From contig NC_069375.1 of the NCBI RefSeq assembly GCF_021730395.1, positions 12,175,001-12,239,000 on the forward strand: 64,000 nucleotides of DNA. The letters run 5' to 3'. Within the stretch, counting starts at the first letter, position 1. The number at the start of each line of letters is the position of its first letter. This document shows positions 1 through 10,865 of the stretch, piece by piece. This DNA comes from Mercenaria mercenaria. Its lineage: Eukaryota > Mollusca > Bivalvia > Venerida > Veneridae. Below the pieces are notes generated by a model. The model was given only the letters and a program-made list of their open reading frames with translations, was not told where the DNA came from and made no database searches. A program made the position numbers and the translations under genes.

Positions 1-388
1 CCATTTTCTTTCAAATTCATTTTAAAATAAAATATTCATAAGAAAGACAATGCATTGAATATTATCACATCGTTTGCAAAGTTAAAATACCTATAATACT
101 TTTTCCATGAATTTAAATAAAGTAAAGGGCTCCTTCTTTGCGCTATATAAAATATTTTCACTCGTGTGAAAAATCGATGGGTCTAATTTTCCCATATGTA
201 TAACATACTGCTATTAAAATGCCAATGTCTCAGCTCCATTTTGACACCATTTTTGTTTTATCACTATTAATACGGGATAAATATAGCCATTTATTGAGTG
301 AAGTTTCGTTTATAGTGCAATTTTGTATTGTAAAACATTACAGCATCTTTAAAATTCGTATGAAAGTAACAAAGATATCAAACCTAAC
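1..388 (-). other. Presumed intron of the GCNT-like gene
   Basis: AT-rich sequence downstream, on the minus strand, of the inferred donor at 389/388. No further GCNT block is readable in it, so the next exon is probably outside the window. Confidence 0.5.
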
Positions 389-1173
389 CTTTTTAAAGAT
401 CCGTAAACAACGTTTGCACCGTCTAAGGCTTTTAGGATAGCAACTATCTCGCGGTTGGTTTTCAAAGGAAATTCTTGTCCAGTAAGGTTAATGTAATATT
501 TCCACTGTTTATAAGATCCAAGTACTTTCATGCATAGCAGTTCTGCCTCTAAAAGTGAAAAGTCTCCCCATATTACATTTACTGGTTCTTTAACAATAAA
601 CACATTGTTCAAACAATTTGCGATCTTCTTAAAGGCTTCCATCTCAATTTTATTCATTTTGTAATCCATATGTATACAGTAGTAATTGTGAGGTCTATAT
701 ATTAAACGCATGAGTCGTTCAACTTGTTCAATGTCTCTGTAAACAAGTATTGAAAATGCAATAGGGAATTCATGTTCCATCTTCGAAAGTGGATGGTCAA
801 TATATCCCCTGGAAGCACGAAACAGATGACAGTTGTTTGTAATGTCCAAATAATAGTCCAGACTAAGATTTGATAATTGTGTCTTAACCTGCTTGGCTTT
901 TGTAATCTCTTTTTGATCACTGTTAATGATTATTTTTGTACAGTTGATACCAGCAGAATTTCTTACGGGTCTATAGTTTTCCATGAACACCTGTTGACGG
1001 TACATTGCGTCCTTTTTAATTTCAAATTCCCTCCTGTTTGTTAAACTGAATTTTTTTCTTACGTCAGTAGTAAATCCTCTTACGATATTTGGAGTTATTA
1101 AAGCGAAATTTAAACATAAGAAAAACAACACGAATACACACAAAGCTGCTAGCATGCGAAGCAAGTCCTCCAT
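389..1173 (-). CDS. GCNT-type beta-1,6-N-acetylglucosaminyltransferase, first coding exon (partial gene)
   Basis: Seen: an open frame starting with a short cytoplasmic end and one hydrophobic segment (residues about 8-28), the type II signal anchor of Golgi glycosyltransferases. The catalytic part starts near residue 135 with FPIAFSILVYRD, followed by YRPHNYYCIHMDYKMN, NVFIVKEPVNVIWGD, AELLCMKVLGSY and YYINLTGQEFPLKTN. These are the conserved blocks of glycosyltransferase family 14 (GCNT1/3/4, core-2 and I-branching enzymes), which add GlcNAc in beta-1,6 linkage to O-glycan cores in the Golgi lumen. Family proteins are about 400-450 residues, so only the N-terminal 60% is here. Coding similarity stops after NVVYGSLKR at an AAAAG|GTTAGG donor (position 389), so the rest should lie left of the window in later exons. 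The ORF reads on to position 349, but I take that as intron. The acceptor specificity within GCNT is not clear. Confidence 0.82.
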
Positions 1174-1990
1174 TGATTAAACTTTTCGATCATTATACGA
1201 TTACGTACAAACAAGAAACTGAAAAGTATTCGAATGAGAGCATTTTAAAGCAATGCATATGTACGTTTCGTTAATAATAGAATAATAACAGATAAAAGTT
1301 ATAAACTTGGTACAGGTTCAGCATGTTAAAGCGCAATATACATGTTTGGTGACTGACATCTTAAACATGTACCAGCCTCGATACATGGCTATGTACGATA
1401 TATAAGAAATAGACGTGTCGCGAACAATCTCTATTATCGAAACTGAGTTTTAATGCATGTCGAAGGTGCTTTGTCTGTAACAGCTGCAGTGCATTTCGAA
1501 GAGAATTTCGATTTACTTTTGAGACCGTAAACACTTTAAATGGATGTAGATTAAGACTTTCGAGACAGCAGTAAGTTTTTGGCCAGCTCTGAGTTTAAAA
1601 AAGAATCAACCAAACCATATTGCCGGTGAAGTTTTGGCTAAATTCGTCTTGCAGAAAGTTTCTTGGAACTCTGAAATGAAATGAAGATGAAAGATCTTTC
1701 TTCCCTAGATTATGAAGCGAGTGTAAGGTAACAAAATAAAAACCCATATTTCCAGGAGCCAACCCGTTTAAAAAATAATACAATGCATTGAAATCATTTA
1801 AAAAAATCGTACAGTGTAATTTTTCCACTCTTAAACAGGTAACTAGTTAATAGTTTTAACATGGTCATTATTGAATTACTGACATGAGACATGTAATCAA
1901 AGTGTAAATTTGTTAAGAGTATCCAGAAACATGTAGATAATATATATACATACGTAAGCAAGTGATAGAAAACATGTCTAACTGCTGTGA
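1174..1990. other. Intergenic stretch
   Basis: It separates the divergent GCNT-like exon and the RT element. I see no gene, RNA gene or clear repeat; the short ORF on the minus strand here looks like chance. Confidence 0.4.
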
Positions 1991-3765
1991 AAGCCCACGT
2001 GGAAAGATACTGGGATAAAGTATACGAGAACTCTGGTAAACACTTATTTTGGTAGATTAAAAATTCTGGTGAAATCCTGGATAAGTTGAAAATTAATAAT
2101 TACAAGGTATCTACACTCAGTACATACGATTTTTCTACTTTGTATACCACTTTACCACATAACTTGATAAATGACAAATTAACTGCCTTAATTCAAAAGA
2201 CTTTTGCCAGAGAGAATACTACATTTATTGCTTGCAATTTTGATAAAGCTTTTTTTACTAACAATATTATTAAACATTATACAATGTGGACCTGTGACGA
2301 AGCTTGTAAAGCCCTTTCCTTTTTATTGAACAACATTTACATCAGGTTTGGGAATGCAGTTTTTAGACAAGTTGTTGGTATTCCCATGGGAACAAATTGT
2401 GCACCCCTTGTCGCAGATTTGTTTTTATATTGTTATGAAAGAGACTTTATGTTGAGCCTCTCTCCAGATACGCAGGCAGATATTATAACGGCATTTAATA
2501 ATACATCACGCTATCTAGATGATATTCTTAATATGGATAATCCGTTTTTTGGTCAATTGGTGGGTACTATTTATCCTAGGGAGCTTCAGTTAATTAAAAC
2601 TAACAATTCGGATACTGATGCTTCATTTTTAGATTTACATCTCTCTATTTATGACAATTTTATACATACCAAAATTTATGACAAGAGGGATGATTTTAAT
2701 TTTAGTATTGTAAATTTCCCCCATTTGGATGGGGATGTACCTCAGGCTACATCTTATGGGGTATATATTTCTCAATTAATTCGGTTTGCCAGAGCGTGTA
2801 GTCATGTCAAGCATTTTAATGAACGTAATCAATATATTACAGGTTAACTTCTTCAGCAAGGCTACCGTTATTACAAATTGCGTAAATATTTTGCTAAATT
2901 TTATTATCGTAATTCTGATTTAGTTTTAAAATTCAATAGTAATTTAAAGACACTTCTGCGAGAAGGTATTTCTAAACCCGGTTTTTATGGGGATGTGGTT
3001 TACAAACTTCGTAAGATCTTGGGTCACGGTAATTTTCCAAATGTATTTGGAAAGATTACCAAACGTTTTATTAAAAGAGGTTACGACCCAACTGTTTTGA
3101 GACATACCGCATGTTTAGTGTTCAACCCGTTTACAGTTGGACACTACGCTTCCCTCTTTGATTGCGTCTGACGGAAGAGGGGGAGGACTCTATGATAAGC
3201 AGTTTTTAAATCCTACCAGGACTGAACTGTTTTGATATTTGTCTTCTGGCCTGTTTCGTCGGGCCCTTAAGGGTGTTTCTCTTGTTGCTCTGTCTTCTGA
3301 AAAGGCATTGAGTACATACGTTTTTGGTTCTTAAGGTTTGTTTTTTATATATTTATACACGAGCATTTTTGTGTTTTACATGCCATGCCTTTTTGTTTCC
3401 ATTACGTGTGTAAGAGATTCACCTGGAGGGGATTACTTTTATTTACACTGTCCCATGTCTTTGGAACATGGTGGGGGTAAGAGTGAGGTTAGGTGCACCA
3501 TAAACCGGTTTAAGCTCCCCAGTGGTGTTTTTGCCACTGACCTTTCCAAGGCGGCGCCCCACTGTGTTCCTTTGTTTGTTCGTTTCGTCTTATGTGTTGG
3601 CTTTGTGTGCGTGTGTGTTGTTCGTCTTGTCCTTATGTGTTGGCTTTGTGTGTGTATGTGTGTGTCGTGCACGCGTCTGCGTGCTGGGGGTTTCGTTTTG
3701 AGGAGGCTACGTTTTTGGTGCGTGGCATTCCCTGTTTGATATTTTTCTTTGTTTTTTTTTAGAAT
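1990..3765 (+). mobile_element. Penelope-like (PLE-type) retroelement, 5'-truncated, with 3' UTR
   Basis: The body consists of a reverse transcriptase frame (about 2050-3171) and a G/T-rich 3' UTR. The 3' end is fixed near 3760 by a second copy at 56161-56229 that matches the last ~70 bp and stops at the same place. A more degraded copy lies at 13.13-13.74 kb. The UTR contains the phrases TGGTGTTTTTGCCACTGACC and GGTGCGTGGCATTCCC, which recur in these copies. No GIY-YIG endonuclease is readable after the RT, and the 5' end is missing or not recognisable. The assignment to Penelope-like elements rests on the RT motif style and on RT-family familiarity; another non-LTR class is possible. Confidence 0.6.
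2086..3171 (+). pseudogene. Reverse transcriptase of the Penelope-like element
   Basis: RT motifs in order: DFSTLYTTLPHNL (motif A, catalytic D), IRFGNAVFRQVVGIPMGTNC then APLVADLFLY (motif B region), RYLDDILN (motif C, the DD pair), FLDLHLSIYDNF and KIYDKRDDFNF. A C-terminal thumb-like part continues to FNPFTVGHYASLFDCV at 3171. A few in-frame residues of the same protein (KNSGEILDKLK) are readable just upstream of 2086. One in-frame stop near 2846 interrupts the frame, so this copy is probably dead. It would copy its own RNA into the genome by target-primed reverse transcription. No host role is implied. Confidence 0.72.
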
Positions 3766-3885
3766 ACTAGATGATAATATCATCACTACATTTCATTTAA
3801 AAAAATATATATATATATAAAAAAAACAAAAACAAACAACAAAACAGAGCGACCACATTATAAACTCTTATTGCATATTTTGTAT

Positions 3886-4063
3886 TGGTCAAAAGGACTA
3901 CTTTTGAGTAAAAGTTGACAAGAGACTTTAAATATGTTAGGAACTATTAGAATAGAACAGAACAGAATTTCATGATAATAAGATAAGTTCATAATTGCTT
4001 AACAGTTACTAATTTATTCAAAGTTTTTCGTCAACTATAACTCAACAGAAGTCCTTTTGACCA
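3886..4063. repeat. Short foldback element (inverted arms of ~34 bp)
   Basis: The arm at 3886-3919 (TGGTCAAAAGGACT...) is the imperfect reverse complement of 4030-4063 (...AGTCCTTTTGACCA). The ~110 bp between them contains a short AGAACAGAACAGAA run. It has the shape of a small non-autonomous foldback element; no TSD is clear. Confidence 0.55.
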
Positions 4064-5015
4064 CTAACAGGTATGATGCAGGGTCACCATAAGATCATGG
4101 TCATACAATGTCATTTACATATGATAAAAGAATAAGTGTCCCAAGCTCGAGGAACAACAAATTGGTAACTAGATACCAATGTCCATTATTGCTTGTATCA
4201 AATACAAATGTATTTTTCTTTAGCTCACATCAATAAAGACGTCTCAAACGTGCGTATGCAAGTTTAAGCAATTGTAATGATCAATACAAACTCTGTAGAA
4301 TAAAATATATACAATTAAATTGCCAAAACATATATGTGTCAAGAAATAGTAGAATTGGTTCCGTTTTAAATCTTAAAGACTATGGTTTGGTTTATCATAC
4401 TTACATAGTCTTCTTAACTTTTACTGTCTTTACTTCAAATTTATTTCTTCATTTTCATAACAAATGCATACGAGATTAATGTTCGAGAAATCATATTTAA
4501 ATTGTACATGAATATCACCCATTGAAAGGCATGCATTGAATCATAGTTTTGTTCGCTTTTTTAATCTAATATCGAAACACACTCCAGTGGCAAAAATAAA
4601 ATATGCCTTAATTTTTAAAAGTAAGATTGCATCTAAAAAAAACCTCTGCTAAATAAAGACTGAAACACACTTACAAAAAATCAGTCCCTCGAATAAATCC
4701 AGAAAAACCGTTTTGGTATTTTAAAATATCAAACTTACACCAGTTACATGACATAACTGAAAGACAAAAAGACAAACTGTCGCCATTTAATCAATGTAGA
4801 AGATATTATGAACTTTTCAATCTGAATGTTGGAGTTGTAACATTTGCAACAGCTTTCCCTACGGATATTGTATAAAAAAGACATATTTATTTTTCATATA
4901 ATTCAAATATCTATTAATTCAAGCAATTAGATTGGTTAAGCCGAGATGTCTTTCTGTTTATAGACCACTTTTATAAAAGTTTGTATTCATGCAGATATTT
5001 CAGCGCTGAATCAGT
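4064..5015. other. Intergenic stretch
   Basis: AT-rich DNA with stops in all frames. I see no gene, tandem repeat or terminal repeat. Confidence 0.35.
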
Positions 5016-5022
5016 GCCGAAT

Positions 5023-5225
5023 CAAATAGTGGTAGAGTTTTCGCTGGTCGTGGGTTCGATCCCCGGCCGCGTCATACCAAAGACGCGAAAAATGGTACTA
5101 GTAGCTCCCTTGCTTGAAGCTTAGCATTAAAAAAAGGGAAACTGGCCTCTTCTCTTATACCTTCGTGGCGATGGATTCCATCAGAAATGAGGCGACGAGA
5201 GTGATTTATATAAGTTGTAGAACTT
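5023..5225 (+). mobile_element. tRNA-derived SINE
   Basis: A tRNA-like head with an A-box-like TGGTAGAGTTTTCG stretch and a canonical B box GGTTCGATCCCC at 5053-5064, followed by a non-tRNA body (GGTACTAGTAGCTCCCTTGC ... CTGGCCTCTTCTC ... GCGATGGATTCCATCAG). This head-plus-body layout is that of a pol III-driven SINE. I recall similar sequences as common in bivalves. The head is degraded and lacks a tRNA fold, so it is not a functional tRNA gene. Confidence 0.68.
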
Positions 5226-5574
5226 CCTTCACAGTTGACCTAAAATGAATTATGTATAAACTAGTCAGACAGCATCGGCGATATCATTTTGAGTCTAAAC
5301 GAAACATTTGTATGAGCACTCCTTTCCTTTGTAAGATAATTTCCTATACCATGATCATGGTTCCGTTTTAAAATACGATTAATTCTTGTTTCTGAAATTT
5401 TCGGCGCAGAGAGCAAACGCAGTAGAAAAACGAAAGATCCGACTTTAACTTGGAATTGTTAGGATTAAATTTTCTGTGGTATTCATGTGCATCTAAACCC
5501 TGCTTTTTTTAAAGCACATACATAACATGAAGCCCATTAGGGGTTTCATTAAAATTGATGTTGCGGTCAAAAAC
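5226..5574. other. Intergenic stretch
   Basis: Nothing recognisable between the SINE and the 62-bp duplication. Confidence 0.35.
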
Positions 5575-5698
5575 ATATACATGTACAAAATCTCTAATAC
5601 TATATGTAAAAAGCTGAGTCAGTGAGTCATAATAATATATACATGTACAAAATCTCTAATACTGTATATAAAAAGCTGAGTCAGTGAGTCATAATAAT
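5575..5698. repeat. 62-bp tandem duplication (two copies)
   Basis: The unit beginning ATATACATGTACAAAATCTC and containing GCTGAGTCAGTGAGTCATAA occurs at 5575-5636 and again at 5637-5698 with only a few differences. GTGAGTCA resembles an AP-1-type site, but that is only a resemblance. Confidence 0.8.
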
Positions 5699-6639
5699 GT
5701 ATATCACTGAGGATTTCTGAGAAAAAGTAATATTTATTTATACAACATATATTAGGTACCTTGATACGGCCTGATATAAGCTTCTTTTACGTTGGAACTT
5801 TCCGCGTCCTGGTTGTTGGAAATATTCTTCTAGTTACTGTGTAAGATGGGAAAACAACAATCGCTAATGAAACTTCATTTGTCGTTTTGTCGTGCGTCGT
5901 GTCATGCGTCGTTTCATGGTCCCGTAATTTTGATTCAAGATACTTTACACAAATACGTCACCACTTTGACATATCAAACATAATATGATTTACAATAATT
6001 CGGCGAAGTCCAAGTTAAATACACTAAATATAATGTGAATTAACAATTATTGTTCTCGAAGTATTAAATTCTTTCAACCATTATTAGATATAATTATGTA
6101 AAAGTATTAACTAACCTTGCAATTAACCGGATTAACCTCATTCCAACAGTGCCACGAGTATTTTGTTTGTAAATTCATTGACGGGTTACTCTAGGTCAGA
6201 GTAGCCAGTCAACTGAAACCGCGAAATTGGTCACGTGATGTGTCAATCAATCAGAAAGGCGGGCTACTCAATATTATGCAAATACGGTAAATTGACAATG
6301 TATGTTACTAACATTTTGAAATACGAAACACAGCTGTTATTGTTGTTGATTTCTTTTTTTATTGTTGTATTTACTTTTTGCTATAGATATTATGCTGTCC
6401 TCTAGTAGTAGCCTAGTGTTATGATGTAACACTAGTACTTCATTCACTATTCATTTACTTACTCAGCCCAAGATCATATCTCATATAAAATATTGTACAT
6501 AGTCTTAAGAAACAAAAAGTTTTTTTGAGTTGATTAATGACGATGAGGAATAACAAATTGAAGTTTATTTTGTTCTGATCTGTTTCAAGGAAAGTTCTCT
6601 TTTTGCCTACCTGTAACAAAAATTATAAATAGCAGCTGA
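5699..6639. other. Intergenic stretch with a short GTCGTGCGTCGTGTC motif
   Basis: Mostly unique AT-rich DNA. Around 5880-5925 there is a GTCGTGCGTCGTGTCATGCG phrase related to the GTCGTGTCGC-rich stretch at 21.0 kb. No gene seen. Confidence 0.35.
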
Positions 6640-6890
6640 AAAGTAAGTGCACTGACCCATTAATATCTTTAGAAAATTATGTATTAATAAAGGACTTCTA
6701 AATTGATTTAACATAGATAATTATTTCTGCTGATTTAAAATGTGTGATCACCATCCCCACATCGACATTGATCTGTATCCACCTTTGTATATATATATAT
6801 GTATATTTGTTCACATGTTATTACAAAATGTATGTTTTGTAATCTGTGTTTATCAAATAAAAGATCTGTTCTGTTCTGTTCTGATATCAG
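6640..6890 (+). mobile_element. Possible 3' end of a LINE with (TTCTG)n tail
   Basis: A short AT-rich stretch ends in ATCAAATAAAAGATCTGTTC followed by a TTCTG pentamer run to about 6884. Simple pentamer tails of this kind end many non-LTR retrotransposons. No coding part is left, so this is an inference from the tail alone. Confidence 0.3.
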
Positions 6891-7358
6891 TTAATCGTTA
6901 TTAAGTCAATCTTCAAACATATTTTACTTTATTACAGCCTCTTCCATGTGACAATACAATACATGCATATTTACAAATTTCACAGATAAAAACTAGTTTA
7001 AAGAAAGCACATTGCCACTCTACATAGAGTTATAAGAGACTTTGTAGCTACAAGAACATCATAGAATATCAGTAATTTAATCAACCACTGTACAATCTAA
7101 CAGCCAAAATTTCCCTTGCTAATCTTAATTAAAACCTGTCATTAAAGGGAAACAATACTGTAAGACACTGAATAAGGAAAAGAATTGCAAATGCATAGGA
7201 TAGAAAATGGTTCTAAGATAATGATCCAGTTATGATCAGATCATCACTGGTTTCATTAGCAAAAGAATTTTTAGCATTGATAAAACAAATACAGTTTTAT
7301 ATAAGACACACATGCACTCTATAATAAAACAGTAGTATCAATGTGTCGGTATGATTCA
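6891..7358. other. Intergenic stretch
   Basis: AT-rich DNA without a recognisable feature, up to the TTAA boundary of the next element. Confidence 0.35.
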
Positions 7359-7581
7359 TTAACCCTTACCCTGATAAATTTCTATAATGAACTTGTCCAT
7401 CTTTCGATTTGGACAGTACCATTAACTATTAAAAGGAGTGTCTACCAAAAGATACTGAACAAATGGCGAACAGTGCAGATCTTGATCAGACTACACGGAT
7501 GTGCAGGCTGATCATGATCTACACTTGTCGCAAAGGCAGAATAAGTCGTGTCCAGCATGATAGGGGCATGATAAGGGTTAA
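7359..7581. mobile_element. piggyBac-like MITE
   Basis: The element is bounded by TTAA|CCCTTA at 7359-7368 and TAAGGG|TTAA at 7572-7581. TTAA target duplications and CCCTTA-type termini are the signature of piggyBac-family transposons. It is 223 bp including the TSDs, too short for a transposase, so it is non-autonomous. The interior phrases AATGGCGAACAGTGCAGATC and CTGATCATGATCTACACT resemble a short repeat I recall as common in clams. The short minus-strand ORF inside it is a chance frame. Confidence 0.72.
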
Positions 7582-7812
7582 CTGTGCCACCAATTACTCC
7601 CAAAGATAGACATTTTTTCTGCATATAAATACTTGATTCTCACTGCTTTTGTTTAATCTATCTATGATTTAAAGGACGTGTTGTAGATCATTTACACTGA
7701 TATATCTAACAGCTGTTCTTATCAATTGTATCGATTTATTATCCCGTGTCATAACCATGAATATCAAAACTTACAGCTTAGGAACTTGTTTGAAATTGTT
7801 TTAGGTTTTTTC

Positions 7813-8660
7813 CAGGGATGTGCCTAATTATTTTCAAAAATAATTAATTAATTCCAATTACATAGAGAAAATTGCTAATTAAATTAAATTAAATTACAAG
7901 CCATTTTTAAAAGTAATTAATTAATTACAATTATTTTGCCAAAAGTAATTAATTATAATTAATTATTTTATCTCTAACAATTTTTATTATTCAACATAAT
8001 TATTTACAATTCAAAGCTTTTTTGACAAAATGTGCACAAAAGCAGCAAATCAAATCATTTACTTAATACATGCATGTTAATATCAGCAAATGTCAGCAAG
8101 AAAACATATTGAAATTCAGTCAGATGAGTGATAAAATTTGAAGTGACTTGTAGACTGCCCTTGTATTCCCTTGAGCAGTGTCTGCATTTTGCTTAAAAAT
8201 TTCCACTAGTATCCTTTGGAAGGATAAAATGTTTGAGAGCTGATGAATTCATGATGTGCACTATGTGTAATACCACGACAGAATGACAAGTTACAATATC
8301 AGTTTTTCTGTACATTCCTAATTATTAGGTTAAGTGACTAAAATGTTCACCCAGTGTTCACACTTAACAGAATTGAATAGGGATTAACACCTCTAACACC
8401 TGATTGTTGATGCAACAATACCTGTCAGCTATTTACTGTCACTGTGAAAATTTCACATGCCCATTGATCAGTAAAAAAGCCAAAATAATTGAAATTAATT
8501 AGATTTAATTGACAATTACAACCCAAATCTAAGTCAGTAATTAATTAATTTCAATTACTTTAATTTAGTTTGTGCTTAATTATTCATTATTTTCAATTAG
8601 ATCAAAATTTGTAATTAATGATAATTAATTAAATTACAATTATAATTAGGCACATCCCTG
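7813..8660. mobile_element. hAT-like MITE with AATTAATT-rich subterminal arms
   Basis: Perfect terminal inverted repeats CAGGGATGTGCCTAATTA (7813-) and TAATTAGGCACATCCCTG (-8660). CAGGG...CCCTG ends are typical of the hAT superfamily. The 8-bp flanks GTTTTTTC and GTTTTTTT fit an 8-bp target duplication with one difference. Both ends carry ~150-190 bp of AATTAATT-rich sequence, and the ~450-bp core is unrelated. No transposase frame is present, so it would need a helper element. Confidence 0.78.
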
Positions 8661-8870
8661 GTTTTTTTCTTTCTTATATATATCCTTAGGACACCAATAA
8701 TACAATACAATACAATATTTATTTCTCTCATTTCATGGTATACATGACAATATGAGGTACCAAATTATACAAATACATAGTGAGGCATGTGTTATTCACT
8801 GTTTAAAAATAGTAAATCGTTACAAAGCGGGAGTAGGACCCGGATCTGAATATTTTGTACATATGAAATG

Positions 8871-10857
8871 TCAATGTTGAAACATCTGTATAATCTCTTT
8901 TACAAATAGACAAAACTTTTTATAAAGAACATGATTATTGGTATCTGTATTCATAATTCTAAAGAATGTAATAATATTTGGACAACGAATGAATTGCTGT
9001 TTGATATATTTTTTCCTTAACGTATTTAATATAGAACATTCAAGTAAGTAATGAAATTCGTCACCAATATTTGAATTACATAGGGTACATTTTCTCTCAT
9101 CATATGGAGTTCTATTCCAGCTTCCTGTCTCAACAGGAAGTTTATTGTTTTTTGTTCTGAATTTTATGATATAATTAAGATATCTATGATCTGTACAGGT
9201 AAGATATTTTTCAAAACAAAATTCATGTTTGAGAAGTTTATATGTCCTACAGCTAGATGAATTTTCTAAATTCGAATGCCAATCGTTCAAAAAAAGATCA
9301 AATAGCTTTTGCTTGACAGATATAACCAACCATTTAAAGTTCGGAAAAGACTGGGACTCAAAAATGTTCGACATTCCACAGCTTATAAATATATTTTGAA
9401 CATTTCTAATCCAAAGAAATTTTCTTGAATTGTTTGCAACTGGATTTGAATACTTATAATGTCCGAACAGTAATAAATACATATCCTTGGTGAGTTTTAC
9501 ATCGTTGCATGATACAATTTTTGCCCAGAATGAAATAATTCTTGTCTTAATATCAATTACAATAGGTTTTACACCTGTTTCACCATACACAATACTATTT
9601 GGCGTACTAGATTTAACCTTTAAAACAGTTTTTAAAAACTTAAGTTGAACACGTTCTATAACTTCAATATTTCCATATCCCCATATTTCACAACCATACA
9701 ACAATATAGGTTTAACAATGCTACTAAATAGATCGATTTGGGTATCGATAGGTAGACAAAGGGACTTGGCTTTTTTAATAAGACTATATATAGCCTTTGT
9801 TGCTTGTTTCGCAATTTCTTTTTTCGTATTATAAAAAGAACCAAATCTGTTGAATAAAACACCAAGATATTTAAACTCTGATACTATTTCTATGTTTTCG
9901 CCATTATAGGTAAAGTTATAATGCCTTTGTCTTCCTCTAGAGAATTTTAGGATTTTAGTCTTACTCGTGTTTAAAACTAATTTATATTGTTCACAGTAAG
10001 TCGCATAAACATTGAGTGCTGATTGTAAATCTGAAGCAGATTCAGATAAAATCACAGTGTCATCTGCGTATAAAAGTACAAACAGTTTAACAAAATTTAC
10101 AAGGTTATTATCTAATATGTGTTTGTCACATCTAACACCATGTACTAGGTTGCTGTTTAATATAAATTCATGCAAGTCGTTCAAATAGAGTGAAAATAAC
10201 AGGGGAGACAAGTTTTCTCCTTGCCTTACACCAACATTGCAAGGGAAGTAATCAGATGTCATACGATTAGAAAAAATACACGACTTCGCTTTGTTGTACA
10301 TATTCATAATAATACGTAAAAAATTCCCATTTATATTGTTTAGAATAAGTTTTGCCCACAGGCCGTTTCGCCACACTGTATCAAAGGCCCCTTTTAAATC
10401 TAAAAAGGCACAAAAAAGGGTCTTTTTACTATGTCTCAATAGTTCTATTATAGTATTTAAAACAAACATGGTATCAACTGTCGAGTAGTTTTTTTCTGAA
10501 TCCTGCTTGAAATTGATTTATTATATTGTTTTCTGCTGTAAATGTTTCTAACCTAGTGTTTAAAATAAGTGTAAAAACTTTCCTCAAACAGCTTAACAGT
10601 GTTATTGGTCTGTAATTGCATGGATTAGAACTATCTCCCTTATTTTTAAAAATTGGTATAATTTTCCCTACAGTCCAGGAGTTTGGAACAATTCCGGTAT
10701 TAAAAATGATATTGAATAATTTAAGCAACACATATTTTAACTTTGGAAAAGAATACTTGATATGTTCATTCAACAGACAATCAGTACCACTGGATTTATT
10801 GTTCTGAAGATTCCTAACTGCCTTGTCAATTTCAAACAAAGTAATTGGTTGATTCAA
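8871..10857 (-). pseudogene. LINE reverse transcriptase region
   Basis: Motifs in order: AVRNLQNNKSSGTDCLLNEH, GKIIPIFKNKGDSSNPCNYR then PITLL, FLDLKGAFDTVWR (catalytic D), GVRQGENLSPLLFSLYLND, LLYADDTVILSES (DD pair), FKYLGVLF. The C-terminal end carries CTLCNSNIGDEFHYLLEC, a C-x2-C...H...C motif. One frameshift near 10490 splits the region between FRKK and the finger/palm part. Length and order are normal for a LINE RT. Confidence 0.9.
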
Positions 10858-10865
10858 TACATTGT

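Noticed and set aside
1595-1828. 77-codon minus ORF upstream of the GCNT-like exon
   Set aside because: No recognisable domain, and no splice link to the GCNT exon, which starts with its own Met and signal anchor.
3230-3300. Possible hammerhead ribozyme near TTTCGTCGGGCCCTTAAGG in the Penelope-like UTR
   Set aside because: GACGAAAC is present on the minus strand, but the CTGATGA half of the core is missing nearby.
5023-5100. Functional tRNA gene
   Set aside because: The B box is good, but no acceptor or anticodon stem can be drawn, and a SINE body follows.
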